Virus record (IMG/VR): IMGVR_UViG_3300025127_000157
Location: 1 to 30,571 of that record
DNA length: 30,571 bases
Reading direction: 5' to 3' (one strand)
DNA from: a virus
This document shows positions 21,701 to 29,381 of this stretch, in pieces. Positions within the stretch are counted from its first letter, which is position 1, and each line of letters opens with the position of its first letter. Made by a program: the position numbers and the translations under genes. The notes below the pieces were generated by a model that saw only the letters and a list, made by a program, of their open reading frames with translations, was not told where the DNA came from and searched no databases.

Positions 21701-22047
21701 GCTGTAACAACACCTTCAAGGTAGTCACCAACTGCTGTCCAACCAAAGTCACTATCCATTCGGTCAAACGTATCCATAAGTTTTCCCATACGCAAACGAG
21801 CATCTTCGTCTGCTTCCTGTGCATAAGCCATGTCCTTTAGGGCAGTGACTTCATTCACATTCTGAGAACGAAAATGCTCCATGTAAGCATCGTATACTTT
21901 TTCGTTTGTATCAAGCTCGTCTGGCTTGTATCCACCCCGTCTAATTAAAAAACTAGAAGCATCGTCAATAAAGTTTACATTTCCTATTAAGGAATCTTTA
22001 TTTAAATCTGCTCCCTCTTCTATGTCATAGTGATTAAACTCAGACAT
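18709..22047 (-). CDS. Large internal virion / DNA-ejection protein (1112 aa)
   Basis: The largest gene of the window and the last of the leftward operon. The N-terminal part (to about 115) is acidic; residues 110-240 hold several Gly/Ala-rich hydrophobic stretches (SGAIATVTGGLLGLGTG, for instance) that could insert in a membrane; the rest is helical with a charged, basic C-terminus. No transglycosylase or peptidase motif was found. Size, position after the other internal proteins and hydrophobic patches fit a T7 gp16-like ejected protein. MSEFNHYDIEEG starts at ATG 22047. Confidence 0.7.
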   Translation of the reverse strand: MSEFNHYDIEEGADLNKDSLIGNVNFIDDASSFLIRRGGYKPDELDTNEKVYDAYMEHFRSQNVNEVTALKDMAYAQEADEDARLRMGKLMDTFDRMDSDFGWTAVGDYLEGVVTAPSTYAGIFTGGAAKAGQLAAQQGLKFGIREAIKRGGIRSAARAMAIEAPVAAGTVAAQEQTRVETGLKDEIDMTQVAASGAIATVTGGLLGLGTGTHAALRSAQAEEIVKATTKEDVAIIEAGHELTKKVFKGGKTKKEKLVAKTAEKMQKAITADKKSLSETIPEELALGKQLKEKLADDADMLPGLDEQLIQNISAASAKIYHLIPPRYTDDGAERLVAGSAEDLQERFTSRVSRAVREGIIDKDQLKSILDDHGVTSQQLGTVMAADGAALIAEEVSRAGRLLRGQRTAKDIVQKLQLELNEIDDALLDMGDFTSKGYRRLQESIKEHNIRDVSLAFKNLNKARVGLMTVQAATTVRNTTNGYMRNFVYALDNLGTGAVNYAKGNFNKLRTISDAKLAQDASRDVRLGKAQLRTGIDSLLFKDLILGMNSATTVALTRLMADDKFGATGITRQLFRDMGDVGNITGTEKGIIGIARKLNHFNTLSDNMFKRAIFARELDKQIFAASDGKRTLKSVLVDGDFAQIAAKTDSMSDAMEKALDFTYQTGKFRGKDGVFNAGADMLIKFGQSTGGSLAIPFPRYMVNQFRFMYEHAPVFGMFDLGGVLNKSSYADRAGKQLTGLAMLGTFAALRNTFGDENTGPYEYLDPTTRGSFDMRASFGPFSAYAMFADYMYRNNFGNWHDNDRVASDLPYSPKEFWNAVTGGQGRAGTQLDMLDATTDVIINGVNGGLSEEEIWQAAARTLGNYFNTYTVGAGVLKDVVTSLDPEFRQLPNNDDVEIIPYMLKQATKSFPQTIGDDAQGIFGYRGLGPTRDRLESPTRVGGLRSMNAFIKQITGLTPRGEKKPWEKEFDRLNLEYFELSPRRIKLDAPLTNQMRGMMGLAMERDVSRYVLGKAYNDIKSDKVKRQKLKAYINKKRTAVRNLVLDKQRLDHGLSEEEQNRRDKVTYLNKVPQRHKVLIEETYEDENDGRTIAEDDAWEYALTQAKRLKDGGID

Positions 22048-22049
22048 TA

Positions 22050-23333
22050 TTAATATCCTGCTGGTGGAATAAAGTTAGGATTACTTCTTTTTGCTTTGGC
22101 AATTAATTCAGCAGCCTCTACGCTACCCGGTTGTGTAGAACGTATCTGTTCCTCTATTGAAATAGTAGCTGTGTCTATCGCTGAAGAAGATGCTTGAGAT
22201 GCAGCATCTGCTGCACCGCTATCTACGTTATTTAACTCTGGGCTTTCCCCTGCTTTTACAAATAATTTTTTATCTCTGTTTACAACAATTTGTCCTCTAC
22301 CACCTTCTGATGGCATGACATAATTTATGTCGTGGTTATCTGCAATGGCAGTCTTTACTATTTTTAGTCCCTCTGCATAACTGTTTGTTCCATTGGATAG
22401 CACATAGTTAGTTAGAACAGCCCCCAGTTTTCCAGACACTTTAAAATATTCTCGTCTATTAGCATCATCTATAGCAGGGTCAATTACAAAACCTTCCTCC
22501 GTCTCAACAGTTTTTAGTCCATTTCGGGATGCTAATGCGCCATCTAATAATTTTGTCATAGAATTTACATTACTAGGAGTTAACTTACCCGTTGTTCCTA
22601 CGTTATCTAGTAAGTACAACGCATCAGCTTCTAATTTTAATTCTTTAGCTTCCGCTTCATTACCCTTTGATTTTAACGACATGGCTATCACACGAAGTCT
22701 TTTTGATTCCTCGCCGGGGTCGGCTAGTCTACCTAGCATATATGGTTTTAATTTGCCTTTTAACGCAGGTGGCATGGCAGCTAAAGCCTCATCTTCATCA
22801 GGAAGACTTGCATTGTAAGCCTCTAATTCATTTTCTGTCATTTTGTTAAGTCTATTTATAGCAGCTTCATCGCCACCAAAAAGATTGCCAAAACCAACAG
22901 CTACACCATCCTTTATTTTAGGCATTGGTGTTCTGGTTACAGGGTTATTAAACTTAACAAGTTGTTCTATAGTTACACTATTACCATTTCTTTGCGCTAA
23001 ACCTATCTGGTCCAGTGGACTTAATCCTAGAGTTGTCTGTTGTGCAGCTAAAGTTGATGAGTATTCTTTGGCTTTTTCATATCCAAATCTATCAATTAAA
23101 TATTGTACGGCATCTGCGCTCCCTTCTAATTCACCCTGCATTTTTTTCATTTCTTTTGTTAATTCTTTTTCTTTAGCCTTTGCTTCTTTAGCATCCAGTA
23201 TACCACGCTCTACCTGTATATCAGAAATTCTTCTAATATTTTCTGATGTTTCAGCCATATCTTTTTGAATTTCACGGTCAACAGATTCAGCTAAACCTGT
23301 AATAAAACCTTTTGCAAAATTACCACTAAACAT
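22050..23333 (-). CDS. Internal virion protein (427 aa)
   Basis: Helical protein with a short amphipathic N-terminus (MFSGNFAKGFITGLAESV), a charged coiled coil at about 30-75 (DAKEAKAKEKELTKEMKKM), a mixed middle, and a Ser/Ala-rich linker near the C-terminus before NPNFIPPAGY. It ends 2 bp before the 1112-aa gene. Its order in the operon matches the internal core proteins of podoviruses. No enzymatic motif was seen. Family name is by context. Confidence 0.65.
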   Translation of the reverse strand: MFSGNFAKGFITGLAESVDREIQKDMAETSENIRRISDIQVERGILDAKEAKAKEKELTKEMKKMQGELEGSADAVQYLIDRFGYEKAKEYSSTLAAQQTTLGLSPLDQIGLAQRNGNSVTIEQLVKFNNPVTRTPMPKIKDGVAVGFGNLFGGDEAAINRLNKMTENELEAYNASLPDEDEALAAMPPALKGKLKPYMLGRLADPGEESKRLRVIAMSLKSKGNEAEAKELKLEADALYLLDNVGTTGKLTPSNVNSMTKLLDGALASRNGLKTVETEEGFVIDPAIDDANRREYFKVSGKLGAVLTNYVLSNGTNSYAEGLKIVKTAIADNHDINYVMPSEGGRGQIVVNRDKKLFVKAGESPELNNVDSGAADAASQASSSAIDTATISIEEQIRSTQPGSVEAAELIAKAKRSNPNFIPPAGY

Positions 23334-23334
23334 G

Positions 23335-23835
23335 TTATTGTCTCCTAGCCATTAGTCCAGTTGGCATTGCTGGCTTCTCTTCTGGAACATCGGCAGCAAC
23401 AGTTTCAGTATCTGTGTCTTCTTGTGGTTCATCTGTTTCTTCTCTGAACTTATTAAGTGACTTTAACACTAATGTTTTTCTTGGCTCTTCTGTGTCCTCT
23501 AAACCTGTAGTATATTTAACACCAGCCTTATCTGCTAACAACATAATAAACTCCATAAGTATTGGAGATACAAGTATGCCTACGTCTACCGTATGCACAC
23601 CGTCCATAACACTAGCAAGTTGTATTGTGTTTACTAACGCTGTAACACTAACACCCATTTCAAGAACATCAAACAGTTGACTCTTAAATTCTTCTGTTGT
23701 CATACGCTCTATATAATATTCAATAGCACCCTCTACAGTAGGAAACTGTGGTGGTGACTGCCACGGCCTAGCACCCAACTCGTGAGTTAGTGACATGCCG
23801 GGAATAGGTGCATCAAATTCAGGAGATGTTTCCAT
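23335..23835 (-). CDS. Putative virion-associated protein (166 aa)
   Basis: Acidic protein. The central part (about 60-115) is helical and fairly hydrophobic (VTALVNTIQLASVMDGVHTV, VSPILMEFIMLLADKAG). The C-terminal 45 residues are a low-complexity Glu/Thr/Asp tail ending in basic residues. It sits between two other late proteins with minimal spacing. No known family was recognised; an internal or scaffolding role is possible. Confidence 0.6.
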   Translation of the reverse strand: METSPEFDAPIPGMSLTHELGARPWQSPPQFPTVEGAIEYYIERMTTEEFKSQLFDVLEMGVSVTALVNTIQLASVMDGVHTVDVGILVSPILMEFIMLLADKAGVKYTTGLEDTEEPRKTLVLKSLNKFREETDEPQEDTDTETVAADVPEEKPAMPTGLMARRQ

Positions 23836-23838
23836 TTA

Positions 23839-24195
23839 CTACGCTTCTTTCACTAATCCTATTTGTTTAAATAAATCTTTTTTCATTTCTTTACCTATAG
23901 CCGTGCCACCTTTTGTTTTAACCGTAACATCAGGATTATTTATAGCATCCGTAACACTAGGTCGATTTTTATTTTGTATACTTTTTCTCTTTTCTTGTAG
24001 CATTTTAAATGCTTCTAAAGCAACATCAGCAGGTTCTTTATTGTCTTTTTCTTTTTTATCCATCATCTTTCGTGGTGTTAGTAAACCAGAAGTCTCTGCT
24101 GGCTTTTCTTCTGCGGAAACATTCCTTGCACCACGCAAAAAGTCTGCATAAGCAGCTAGAATATGGTCAGCTTTAAATAAATCTTCTTGCGACAT
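23839..24195 (-). CDS. Hypothetical charged late protein (118 aa)
   Basis: Starts in a TAATG overlap with the preceding 687-aa gene. Highly charged and Lys-rich, with a helical N-terminus (EDLFKADHILAAYADFLRGA) and a disordered-looking middle (KMMDKKEKDNKEPADV). No motif was recognised. Its place among the internal proteins suggests a virion role. Confidence 0.6.
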   Translation of the reverse strand: MSQEDLFKADHILAAYADFLRGARNVSAEEKPAETSGLLTPRKMMDKKEKDNKEPADVALEAFKMLQEKRKSIQNKNRPSVTDAINNPDVTVKTKGGTAIGKEMKKDLFKQIGLVKEA

Positions 24196-26258
24196 TATGA
24201 ACCTCCAAAGCTACCCTTAATCCATGCACTACCAAGTGTGCCAACCAGTCCACCCACAGCAGTCCCCATAGCGGATGAGGAGTTCTCTTTTGCTACAGCG
24301 GCTCTAGTGGCTGCATCTATATTAGCTACAGCTAGTCTATTGTTTCTGTCTAAGCCATTTTCTGCAGAAGTCCAAGCCCATTCCATAGTATCAGCATAAT
24401 ATTGCCACAGATTATCGTACGCTTCCCGGCTAATATCTAATACAGCATTAGCGTTTAATTCATTGGCACGATTAATAGCTGCTGTATCTGCTGTAGCAAT
24501 CTGCCTACGCCATTGTGCGTTAGCTTGTGCAATGACCATTTGATTTTGTGCGTTAAACTGGTCACGCTGATTGTTTAGTTCTGCGTTAAATCTTTCTACT
24601 GTATTTTCTTGACCTGCATTAAATTGAGTTTGTGCATTAGCTTGTGTTGCATTAAACTGCGATGTCTGAGTAGCTAAATTTTGAAAGAATTGGTCAACTT
24701 GATTTTGACTAGATGCATTAAACTGTCTTGCTGCATTTTCAGCAGCTTGGTCTGTAAACAATGACTGAACACGCTGTTGTGCTTTAAATAAGTCTGTTTG
24801 CTGGCGGTTAGATAAATTAGCCATGTCAGTCTGCAAAAAGTTTTGTGCATTTTGCACAGCAGCCTGTTGTCTATTACTTAAATTAGATGTGTCTAACTGC
24901 GCTAAAGCTGCAGCCTGTGACATTATCAAAGCCTGATTGTTAGATAAATTGTTTAGGTTCATCGTGTTTGCTACACGACTATTTTCTAGTTGAACCTGTT
25001 GGTCTGCTGTAAAGTTTTGATTAGCTATGTCAGCCACACGAGATGCGTTCTGCACACGCATTTGAAAGGCTTGGTCGAAGTCTTGTCCTACAAACTTAGC
25101 ACGTTGCTCTGCAGCTAACATTGCTGCCTGCTGTCTGTTAGATAAATTCTGTGCATCAAAACGTGCAATTGTTTGTGCATCAGCTTGTGCAATTGGCAGC
25201 GCACTTTCCATAGCTGCCTGTACAATAGCCTGCCCAGCCAATGATGAAGCACCTAATCCTCGCGCAGCCATTGCAGAGTTAGCACTGCGTATAGCCCCTG
25301 CAGCCCATGCTGGTGTGTTACCACCTACAAATTGTTGCATCAAGCCATCAAGTTGATTCTGCACTAAAGCCTGTGCTGATGGATTAGCAGAAGCTGCTGC
25401 AGTTTGCGTTTGTGCAGTTACCTGTGCTACAGCGTTAGCGTCTACACCTGTGCCTGTAATTAATTCGCCGGACTGTATTTGTCTTTGTACAGGATTGTTT
25501 ATAAGAGTAGCATTTCCCTGCGCAGCCTGTAAATTGCCCACAGAAGACGCTGTTTGCTGGGCAGCAGTAACCTGTGCGCGAGGGTCTACAGGGTTAGCCT
25601 GTGCCGCTTGAGTGGCTTGCACTGCAGCATTTACGCCGGGTGCAGCTTGTGCAGATTGCATTGTATTAGCTTGTATTGCTGCAGGAGCTTGTGCTTGTGC
25701 TGTGGCAGCTTGTGCGGTAGGAACAGCAACCTGACCAGACACTTGACCCGTACCGGGCATTACATATTGAAAAGGGTCTAACTGATTTGTTTGTGCAGCA
25801 ATGGTGGTGCCACCAATAGGCAAACCGGGGTTGTACATTTGCTCTACACTAAACTGACCAACTCCGGGTTGACCACTAGTTAACGGACCCGGTCCAGTAA
25901 ATATTGGTGTAGCAGCCTGTGTTGCTTGTGGGTTTGTTACAGTGCCACGTGGCATACCTTGTGTTACTGGCGGTGTAGATGTGGGTGCTGGCTGACCTGT
26001 AGCAGAATATTGACCAACGGGTGCGTTCATGGGTGCAGTAGATGGTTGTAGATTAGCAGGCAAAGTACCACCTGTCTGCATCTTGACCACACCACCACGT
26101 GCCATCATTCTAGCCGCATTAGTATATGTATTCATCTGCTGCTGACGCTGTGGGTCTTGTTCGATGAACTCTTGGAACTTACTCATGTCACCAGAATAGC
26201 CCATAGTCTTAGCAATCTTGTTCATAGCCTCTGGCTTAAATGCTTTAAACTGCATCAT
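24195..26258 (-). CDS. Ala/Gln/Asn-rich internal virion protein with 11-residue repeats (687 aa)
   Basis: N-terminal 60 residues carry a MARGGVVKMQTGG element seen in marine phage proteins. Residues 70-300 are Pro/Ala/Gln/Thr-rich and probably disordered. From about 365 it is helical: NLSNRQQ occurs at 371, 459 and 481 and NLSNNQA at 437, all offsets being multiples of 11; then [QR]F[NF][AQ] recurs at 512, 523, 534, 545, 556 and 567, exactly every 11 residues. This indicates hendecad coiled coil. The C-terminus is a Gly-rich hydrophobic patch (GTAVGGLVGTLGSAW). Probably an ejected or tail-core protein. Starts with two ATGs in an ATGA overlap. Confidence 0.75.
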   Translation of the reverse strand: MMQFKAFKPEAMNKIAKTMGYSGDMSKFQEFIEQDPQRQQQMNTYTNAARMMARGGVVKMQTGGTLPANLQPSTAPMNAPVGQYSATGQPAPTSTPPVTQGMPRGTVTNPQATQAATPIFTGPGPLTSGQPGVGQFSVEQMYNPGLPIGGTTIAAQTNQLDPFQYVMPGTGQVSGQVAVPTAQAATAQAQAPAAIQANTMQSAQAAPGVNAAVQATQAAQANPVDPRAQVTAAQQTASSVGNLQAAQGNATLINNPVQRQIQSGELITGTGVDANAVAQVTAQTQTAAASANPSAQALVQNQLDGLMQQFVGGNTPAWAAGAIRSANSAMAARGLGASSLAGQAIVQAAMESALPIAQADAQTIARFDAQNLSNRQQAAMLAAEQRAKFVGQDFDQAFQMRVQNASRVADIANQNFTADQQVQLENSRVANTMNLNNLSNNQALIMSQAAALAQLDTSNLSNRQQAAVQNAQNFLQTDMANLSNRQQTDLFKAQQRVQSLFTDQAAENAARQFNASSQNQVDQFFQNLATQTSQFNATQANAQTQFNAGQENTVERFNAELNNQRDQFNAQNQMVIAQANAQWRRQIATADTAAINRANELNANAVLDISREAYDNLWQYYADTMEWAWTSAENGLDRNNRLAVANIDAATRAAVAKENSSSAMGTAVGGLVGTLGSAWIKGSFGGS

Positions 26259-26482
26259 TTACTTAATGCCCTATCTAGTTTATCTTCGACACGATGTAAT
26301 GCTTCCATGACACGGTTCATGTCTTCTCTTAATTCATTCTTTGTAGCGTAGTCTTCACGTGTTCTATTCAACAGTATGTCTATGCGCTTAATCTCTGACA
26401 TTTGGTTGCGAAACATCCACAGCGCAGGCGCAATAACCAGCGTCAGGATAATGTTCCAGAACATCATGCTTGAGAGTTCCAT
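26255..26482 (-). CDS. Single-TM coiled-coil protein, possible holin or spanin-like (75 aa)
   Basis: Residues 6-24 (MMFWNIILTLVIAPALWMF) form one transmembrane helix; residues 28-72 form a highly charged helix with heptad spacing (LREDMNRVMEALHRVEDKL). One-span proteins with a cytoplasmic coiled coil next to late genes are candidates for holins or inner-membrane spanins, but no lysin lies beside it in this window, so the role is open. A second pair of ATGs at codons 6-7 is notable because dual starts are a feature of some holins. Confidence 0.65.
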   Translation of the reverse strand: MELSSMMFWNIILTLVIAPALWMFRNQMSEIKRIDILLNRTREDYATKNELREDMNRVMEALHRVEDKLDRALSK

Positions 26483-26652
26483 TAGTCAGCATCCGCTATG
26501 GTCAGTTCGCCAGCTTCTACTTGGCGCATGATTTCTGCGTAGTGGCGATTATTTGTATTTATTGGAACTGAACAGGATTTAGCATCAATGACGCAAGAAA
26601 CGCTTACATTTACACCTTCTTCTTTAAAGTATTTTGCATTTTCAATTATCAT
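26482..26652 (-). CDS. Small conserved late protein (56 aa)
   Basis: Translated from ATG 26652, directly after the stop of the fibre gene (TAAATG) with GGAG in its last codons. It begins MIIENAKYFKEEGVNVSV and ends VEAGELTIADAD. I recall this pattern (a strand pair, then NRHYAEIM-like helix) in short proteins of marine phage tail cassettes, without a known function. Its stop overlaps the next start as TAATG. Confidence 0.65.
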   Translation of the reverse strand: MIIENAKYFKEEGVNVSVSCVIDAKSCSVPINTNNRHYAEIMRQVEAGELTIADAD

Positions 26653-27765
26653 TTATAGCTCCGCATCTAATTCAATGTAAGCATCTGCGTCATTATTTGT
26701 GCGAAACACACCACCAGTCGCACTTGTATAACCACTGCCACCTAAAGTTATTGATACTGGGCTTTCTTCTCCTGTAGTTGAAATTGATACAGATGAAACG
26801 GCTCCAATTCCTAATATTTGAAAAGCACCACTGCTTGTTAATGTTGGTGCAGTTCTCATTCGACTAGGCATATCCAAAACTCCCCTAGCCGCACTTGTAC
26901 TGTAGGCGGCAACATTACAAATATCTGAATAAGCCGCATTGTCTATATACTTTAAATAATATCTCTGACACTTCGTAAGCGTAGTGCCAAATGCTTCATG
27001 CTCAAACGATGTGGCTACATCGCCTATCTCAAGCTGAACACCCGTAAGTTCAATATAATTATCTGCCGCACCTACAATATTTTGTTGATTTGACGTGGAA
27101 AAGTTTGCTGTTCCGTTTTGCGCCCAAGTGCCACTTGTTCCACTCTGGTAATCTGAACCATAAGCCAACCCCCATATTACTCTAAAACCTGCGCCGTTAT
27201 CATTCACTATCGCACCAGAGGAACCTTGAACAGCAGAATTTGCAACAGCATTTAAGGTGTATCTTTCCCAAGTATTAGCTGATGAGACGGTAAACTCTAA
27301 TGGACAGGTAGTTCTTGTAGTATCTATTTTATCTATACACACTGTGTGTACACCAGTTACGTTACTTTTGTAATAAAAAGATAATGTTAAATTTTTAGCA
27401 CCGGAACTTCCAAACTTTAAAGTTTGTAAATTTTGTGCTTCTATACTTTGCATTAACTGCACAGATTGACTACTTCCAATACTTGTGTCAGCAGTTGTAA
27501 CTAAAACTTTTAAACTATGCTTTAGTCCCGCATCAAAAGCATCACCAGTTGTAAGTGTTTCTTGCGACATAGTAAGAGTTGAGTCTGCGGCCTCATCCAT
27601 TTCCCATCTATCAATGACAAAAACTCCAGCACCAGTAATTGAAGCTGTTGACGTGCCACGCTGTGCAACCTTCATCCCACCATTGATGATAAAGTTGCGG
27701 TTTGGTGTTAAATTGCTTGCATCTTGCGAACCTATCAGTGCCGCTAGTTCTGCTGCTTTACTCAT
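26653..27765 (-). CDS. Tail fibre-like protein (370 aa)
   Basis: Residues 17-38 (LTPNRNFIINGGMKVAQRG within this span) are a conserved opening of many phage tail-fibre proteins. The middle (about 40-250) is beta-rich with Ser/Thr/Gly and looks like a carbohydrate-binding jelly roll (SFYYKSNVTGVHTVCIDKI); VQLEIGDVATSFEHEAFGTT near 245 is another familiar fibre element. The C-terminal third is variable in type and probably binds the host surface. It starts in an ATGA overlap with the preceding tail protein. Confidence 0.8.
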   Translation of the reverse strand: MSKAAELAALIGSQDASNLTPNRNFIINGGMKVAQRGTSTASITGAGVFVIDRWEMDEAADSTLTMSQETLTTGDAFDAGLKHSLKVLVTTADTSIGSSQSVQLMQSIEAQNLQTLKFGSSGAKNLTLSFYYKSNVTGVHTVCIDKIDTTRTTCPLEFTVSSANTWERYTLNAVANSAVQGSSGAIVNDNGAGFRVIWGLAYGSDYQSGTSGTWAQNGTANFSTSNQQNIVGAADNYIELTGVQLEIGDVATSFEHEAFGTTLTKCQRYYLKYIDNAAYSDICNVAAYSTSAARGVLDMPSRMRTAPTLTSSGAFQILGIGAVSSVSISTTGEESPVSITLGGSGYTSATGGVFRTNNDADAYIELDAEL

Positions 27766-28145
27766 GCTAAGTCTCCGTGTGCCGCTGTCATAACGTAACC
27801 ATTATCAGTAAGGGTGCCATCGCTACCTTGAACTCTAACGCCAGATGCAGATGCTGTTCTATTAGCAATTTCTAACCGTATTTCATCCTGTCCTGTACCA
27901 TAAGTTTCTGCAAAATTAGCATTTGAAAATGCACTAACAAATGCATATGCGTAATAACCTGTTCCTTCATCTGTTGTCGTTGTTATATTGAAACTTTCTT
28001 TTATTTCAGTGTCAGAGCCATCAAAAGTTGCACTACCATTTAAGTGCATCCATGCCTTCGCACTACCACCCGCCACAAAGCTGGTAGCAATGCTGTTATT
28101 ACCGCTGGCATCCTTTAATGTGTTAACTCTAAGTTCGCTTGCCAT
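27762..28145 (-). CDS. Tail protein paralogue 3 of a tandem set (127 aa)
   Basis: Opens with MASELRVNTLKDASGNNSIA, shares the AKAWM and KESFNITTTTDEGTGYY elements with its two upstream neighbours, and ends in HGDLA. Beta-rich, Ser/Thr/Gly-rich, no cysteines. Such short proteins with a conserved head sit at the tip of marine phage tails; their exact place is unknown. The last codons carry GGAGA, the ribosome site of the fibre gene that follows. Confidence 0.7.
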   Translation of the reverse strand: MASELRVNTLKDASGNNSIATSFVAGGSAKAWMHLNGSATFDGSDTEIKESFNITTTTDEGTGYYAYAFVSAFSNANFAETYGTGQDEIRLEIANRTASASGVRVQGSDGTLTDNGYVMTAAHGDLA

Positions 28146-28537
28146 TATGCTAAGTCTCCAAGTGCTTCTGTTCCACAGTCAGTTACACTATCTTCAGAAC
28201 GTGACATATTGTACCAAGTGCCTATGCCGTATGCGCTGGTTGATGAGGCATCACAATGAGTTTCTCTGCCGTAGATAGTGAACGTACAAGTAGTGACTGC
28301 GTAGTTTGCATTGCCCATATTATTGGTGAAATTTACTTCAAAGTTTCCTGTTGCTGTGTCAGTAATACTGCTCGTATTTAGACTGTCACTCAAAGCTGCG
28401 GCAACAGTAAATTTTGCCCATTGCTTTGCCAAACCCTGCTGAAGATTAGTCGTGGTTGAGTTGCCCTCGCCAGTAACGCTAATGGAGCCAGCGGTGGTTA
28501 CACCTGTCAGGGTATCTACTTTAAGAATACTAGCCAT
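28145..28537 (-). CDS. Tail protein paralogue 2 of a tandem set (130 aa)
   Basis: Same plan as its neighbours: MASILKVDTLTGVT opening, AKQWAKF, then SDSLNTSSITDTATGNFEVN and NANYAV, and the LGDLA end. It has four cysteines in the variable second half (TTCTFTIYGRETHC, TDCG), unlike the other two. Starts in a TAATG overlap. The GGAGAC of GDLA lies 10-12 bases before the next start. Confidence 0.7.
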   Translation of the reverse strand: MASILKVDTLTGVTTAGSISVTGEGNSTTTNLQQGLAKQWAKFTVAAALSDSLNTSSITDTATGNFEVNFTNNMGNANYAVTTCTFTIYGRETHCDASSTSAYGIGTWYNMSRSEDSVTDCGTEALGDLA

Positions 28538-28926
28538 TATGCGAGGTCTCCGTGTGCGTGATATTGTGATATATTTAAGTCTATCAACGCTGACATACTC
28601 ATACTTTGCAAAAATATTTCTGACGCACTATCCCCACGAACTGCTTCGGCATTTCTATTGTAGTTTCCTGACCCATTATTCGTTGTTGTATTTTGTCCAG
28701 ATGCCGTACAAGATATTGTAGTTGTTGAAGAAAATGCATTAGTTATAGCAACTTTTTGTCTTCCTGTTGCGGTATCTGCTGTCGAACTTACATTAAAACT
28801 GTCGTTTATGCTTGTTCCATTATCAACGCTTGTTATCCAAGATTTTACAGCTTGTTGCTTAATCAGCGCAACAGGCCCAGTACCAGCCTTGTCAGCAATG
28901 GTATCTACATTCAACACACTGGTCAT
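28537..28926 (-). CDS. Tail protein paralogue 1 of a tandem set (129 aa)
   Basis: I place the start at ATG 28926 (MTSVLNVDTIADKAG), which overlaps the previous stop as ATGA and has TGGAG upstream; the ATG at 28938 lacks these. Elements VKSWITSV, INDSFNVSSTADTATG and the C-terminal HGDLA match the next two genes. Beta-rich, low in charged residues. Likely part of the tail tip or fibre network. Confidence 0.7.
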   Translation of the reverse strand: MTSVLNVDTIADKAGTGPVALIKQQAVKSWITSVDNGTSINDSFNVSSTADTATGRQKVAITNAFSSTTTISCTASGQNTTTNNGSGNYNRNAEAVRGDSASEIFLQSMSMSALIDLNISQYHAHGDLA

Positions 28927-29381
28927 ACGATACTCCAATATCCATTAACGGTGACAGTTGCGTTCTGTGTAATTGGTCCTGCCGATACGCCATTCTCATC
29001 ACTGTCAATCGTAATATCTGCACTGATGGTCTGCCCATTCAAGCGGATGATGCTGTTGTTACCCTTGAATGGATAGCGTGTGTCACTCTCTGTCTTAGTG
29101 TAGCTACTTGCTACAGCAAAGGTATCATACACCACCATCTCAACAATGTCGTTCAGGCTGGCGGCTGTGACTAATACAACGCTTGTGCCTGTTGTGGCTG
29201 CATAGTCAGTACCCGGCTTGAGAAGCACACCGTTCTGATACACGTCCATGTACAGGCTGTCTGTATAGCTTAGTGTTTTTGCATCGCCATCACTACCACT
29301 AAATGTCGTTTGACTAGCAGTAGCCTGATACACAAAGCGGTTGCGAACACCAAACTCTGGGGATTTTCCTATATATGGCAT
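28923..29381 (-). CDS. Tail fibre/tail tip protein (152 aa)
   Basis: Start set at ATG 29381, giving MPYIGKSPEFGVRNRF, the usual opening of this marine phage family, with a TAATG overlap; the ATG at 29399 would add six residues. Residues 15-85 (YQATASQTTFSG ... LYMDVYQNGVLLKPGTDYAA) form a beta-sandwich domain frequent at the base of phage fibres. The C-terminus is a short beta segment (TVTVNGYWSIV). Probable structural adaptor in the tail. Confidence 0.8.
   Translation of the reverse strand: MPYIGKSPEFGVRNRFVYQATASQTTFSGSDGDAKTLSYTDSLYMDVYQNGVLLKPGTDYAATTGTSVVLVTAASLNDIVEMVVYDTFAVASSYTKTESDTRYPFKGNNSIIRLNGQTISADITIDSDENGVSAGPITQNATVTVNGYWSIV

Noticed and set aside
21113-21840. Several plus-strand frames (92, 103 and 67 codons) opposite the 1112-aa gene
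   Set aside because: Low-complexity Ser/Ala/Cys-rich translations typical of antisense to Ala/Lys-rich helices; no ribosome sites.
18709-22047. Lytic transglycosylase domain in the large virion protein
   Set aside because: No catalytic Glu-Ser motif or SLT-type block could be seen, so only a general ejection-protein role is proposed.
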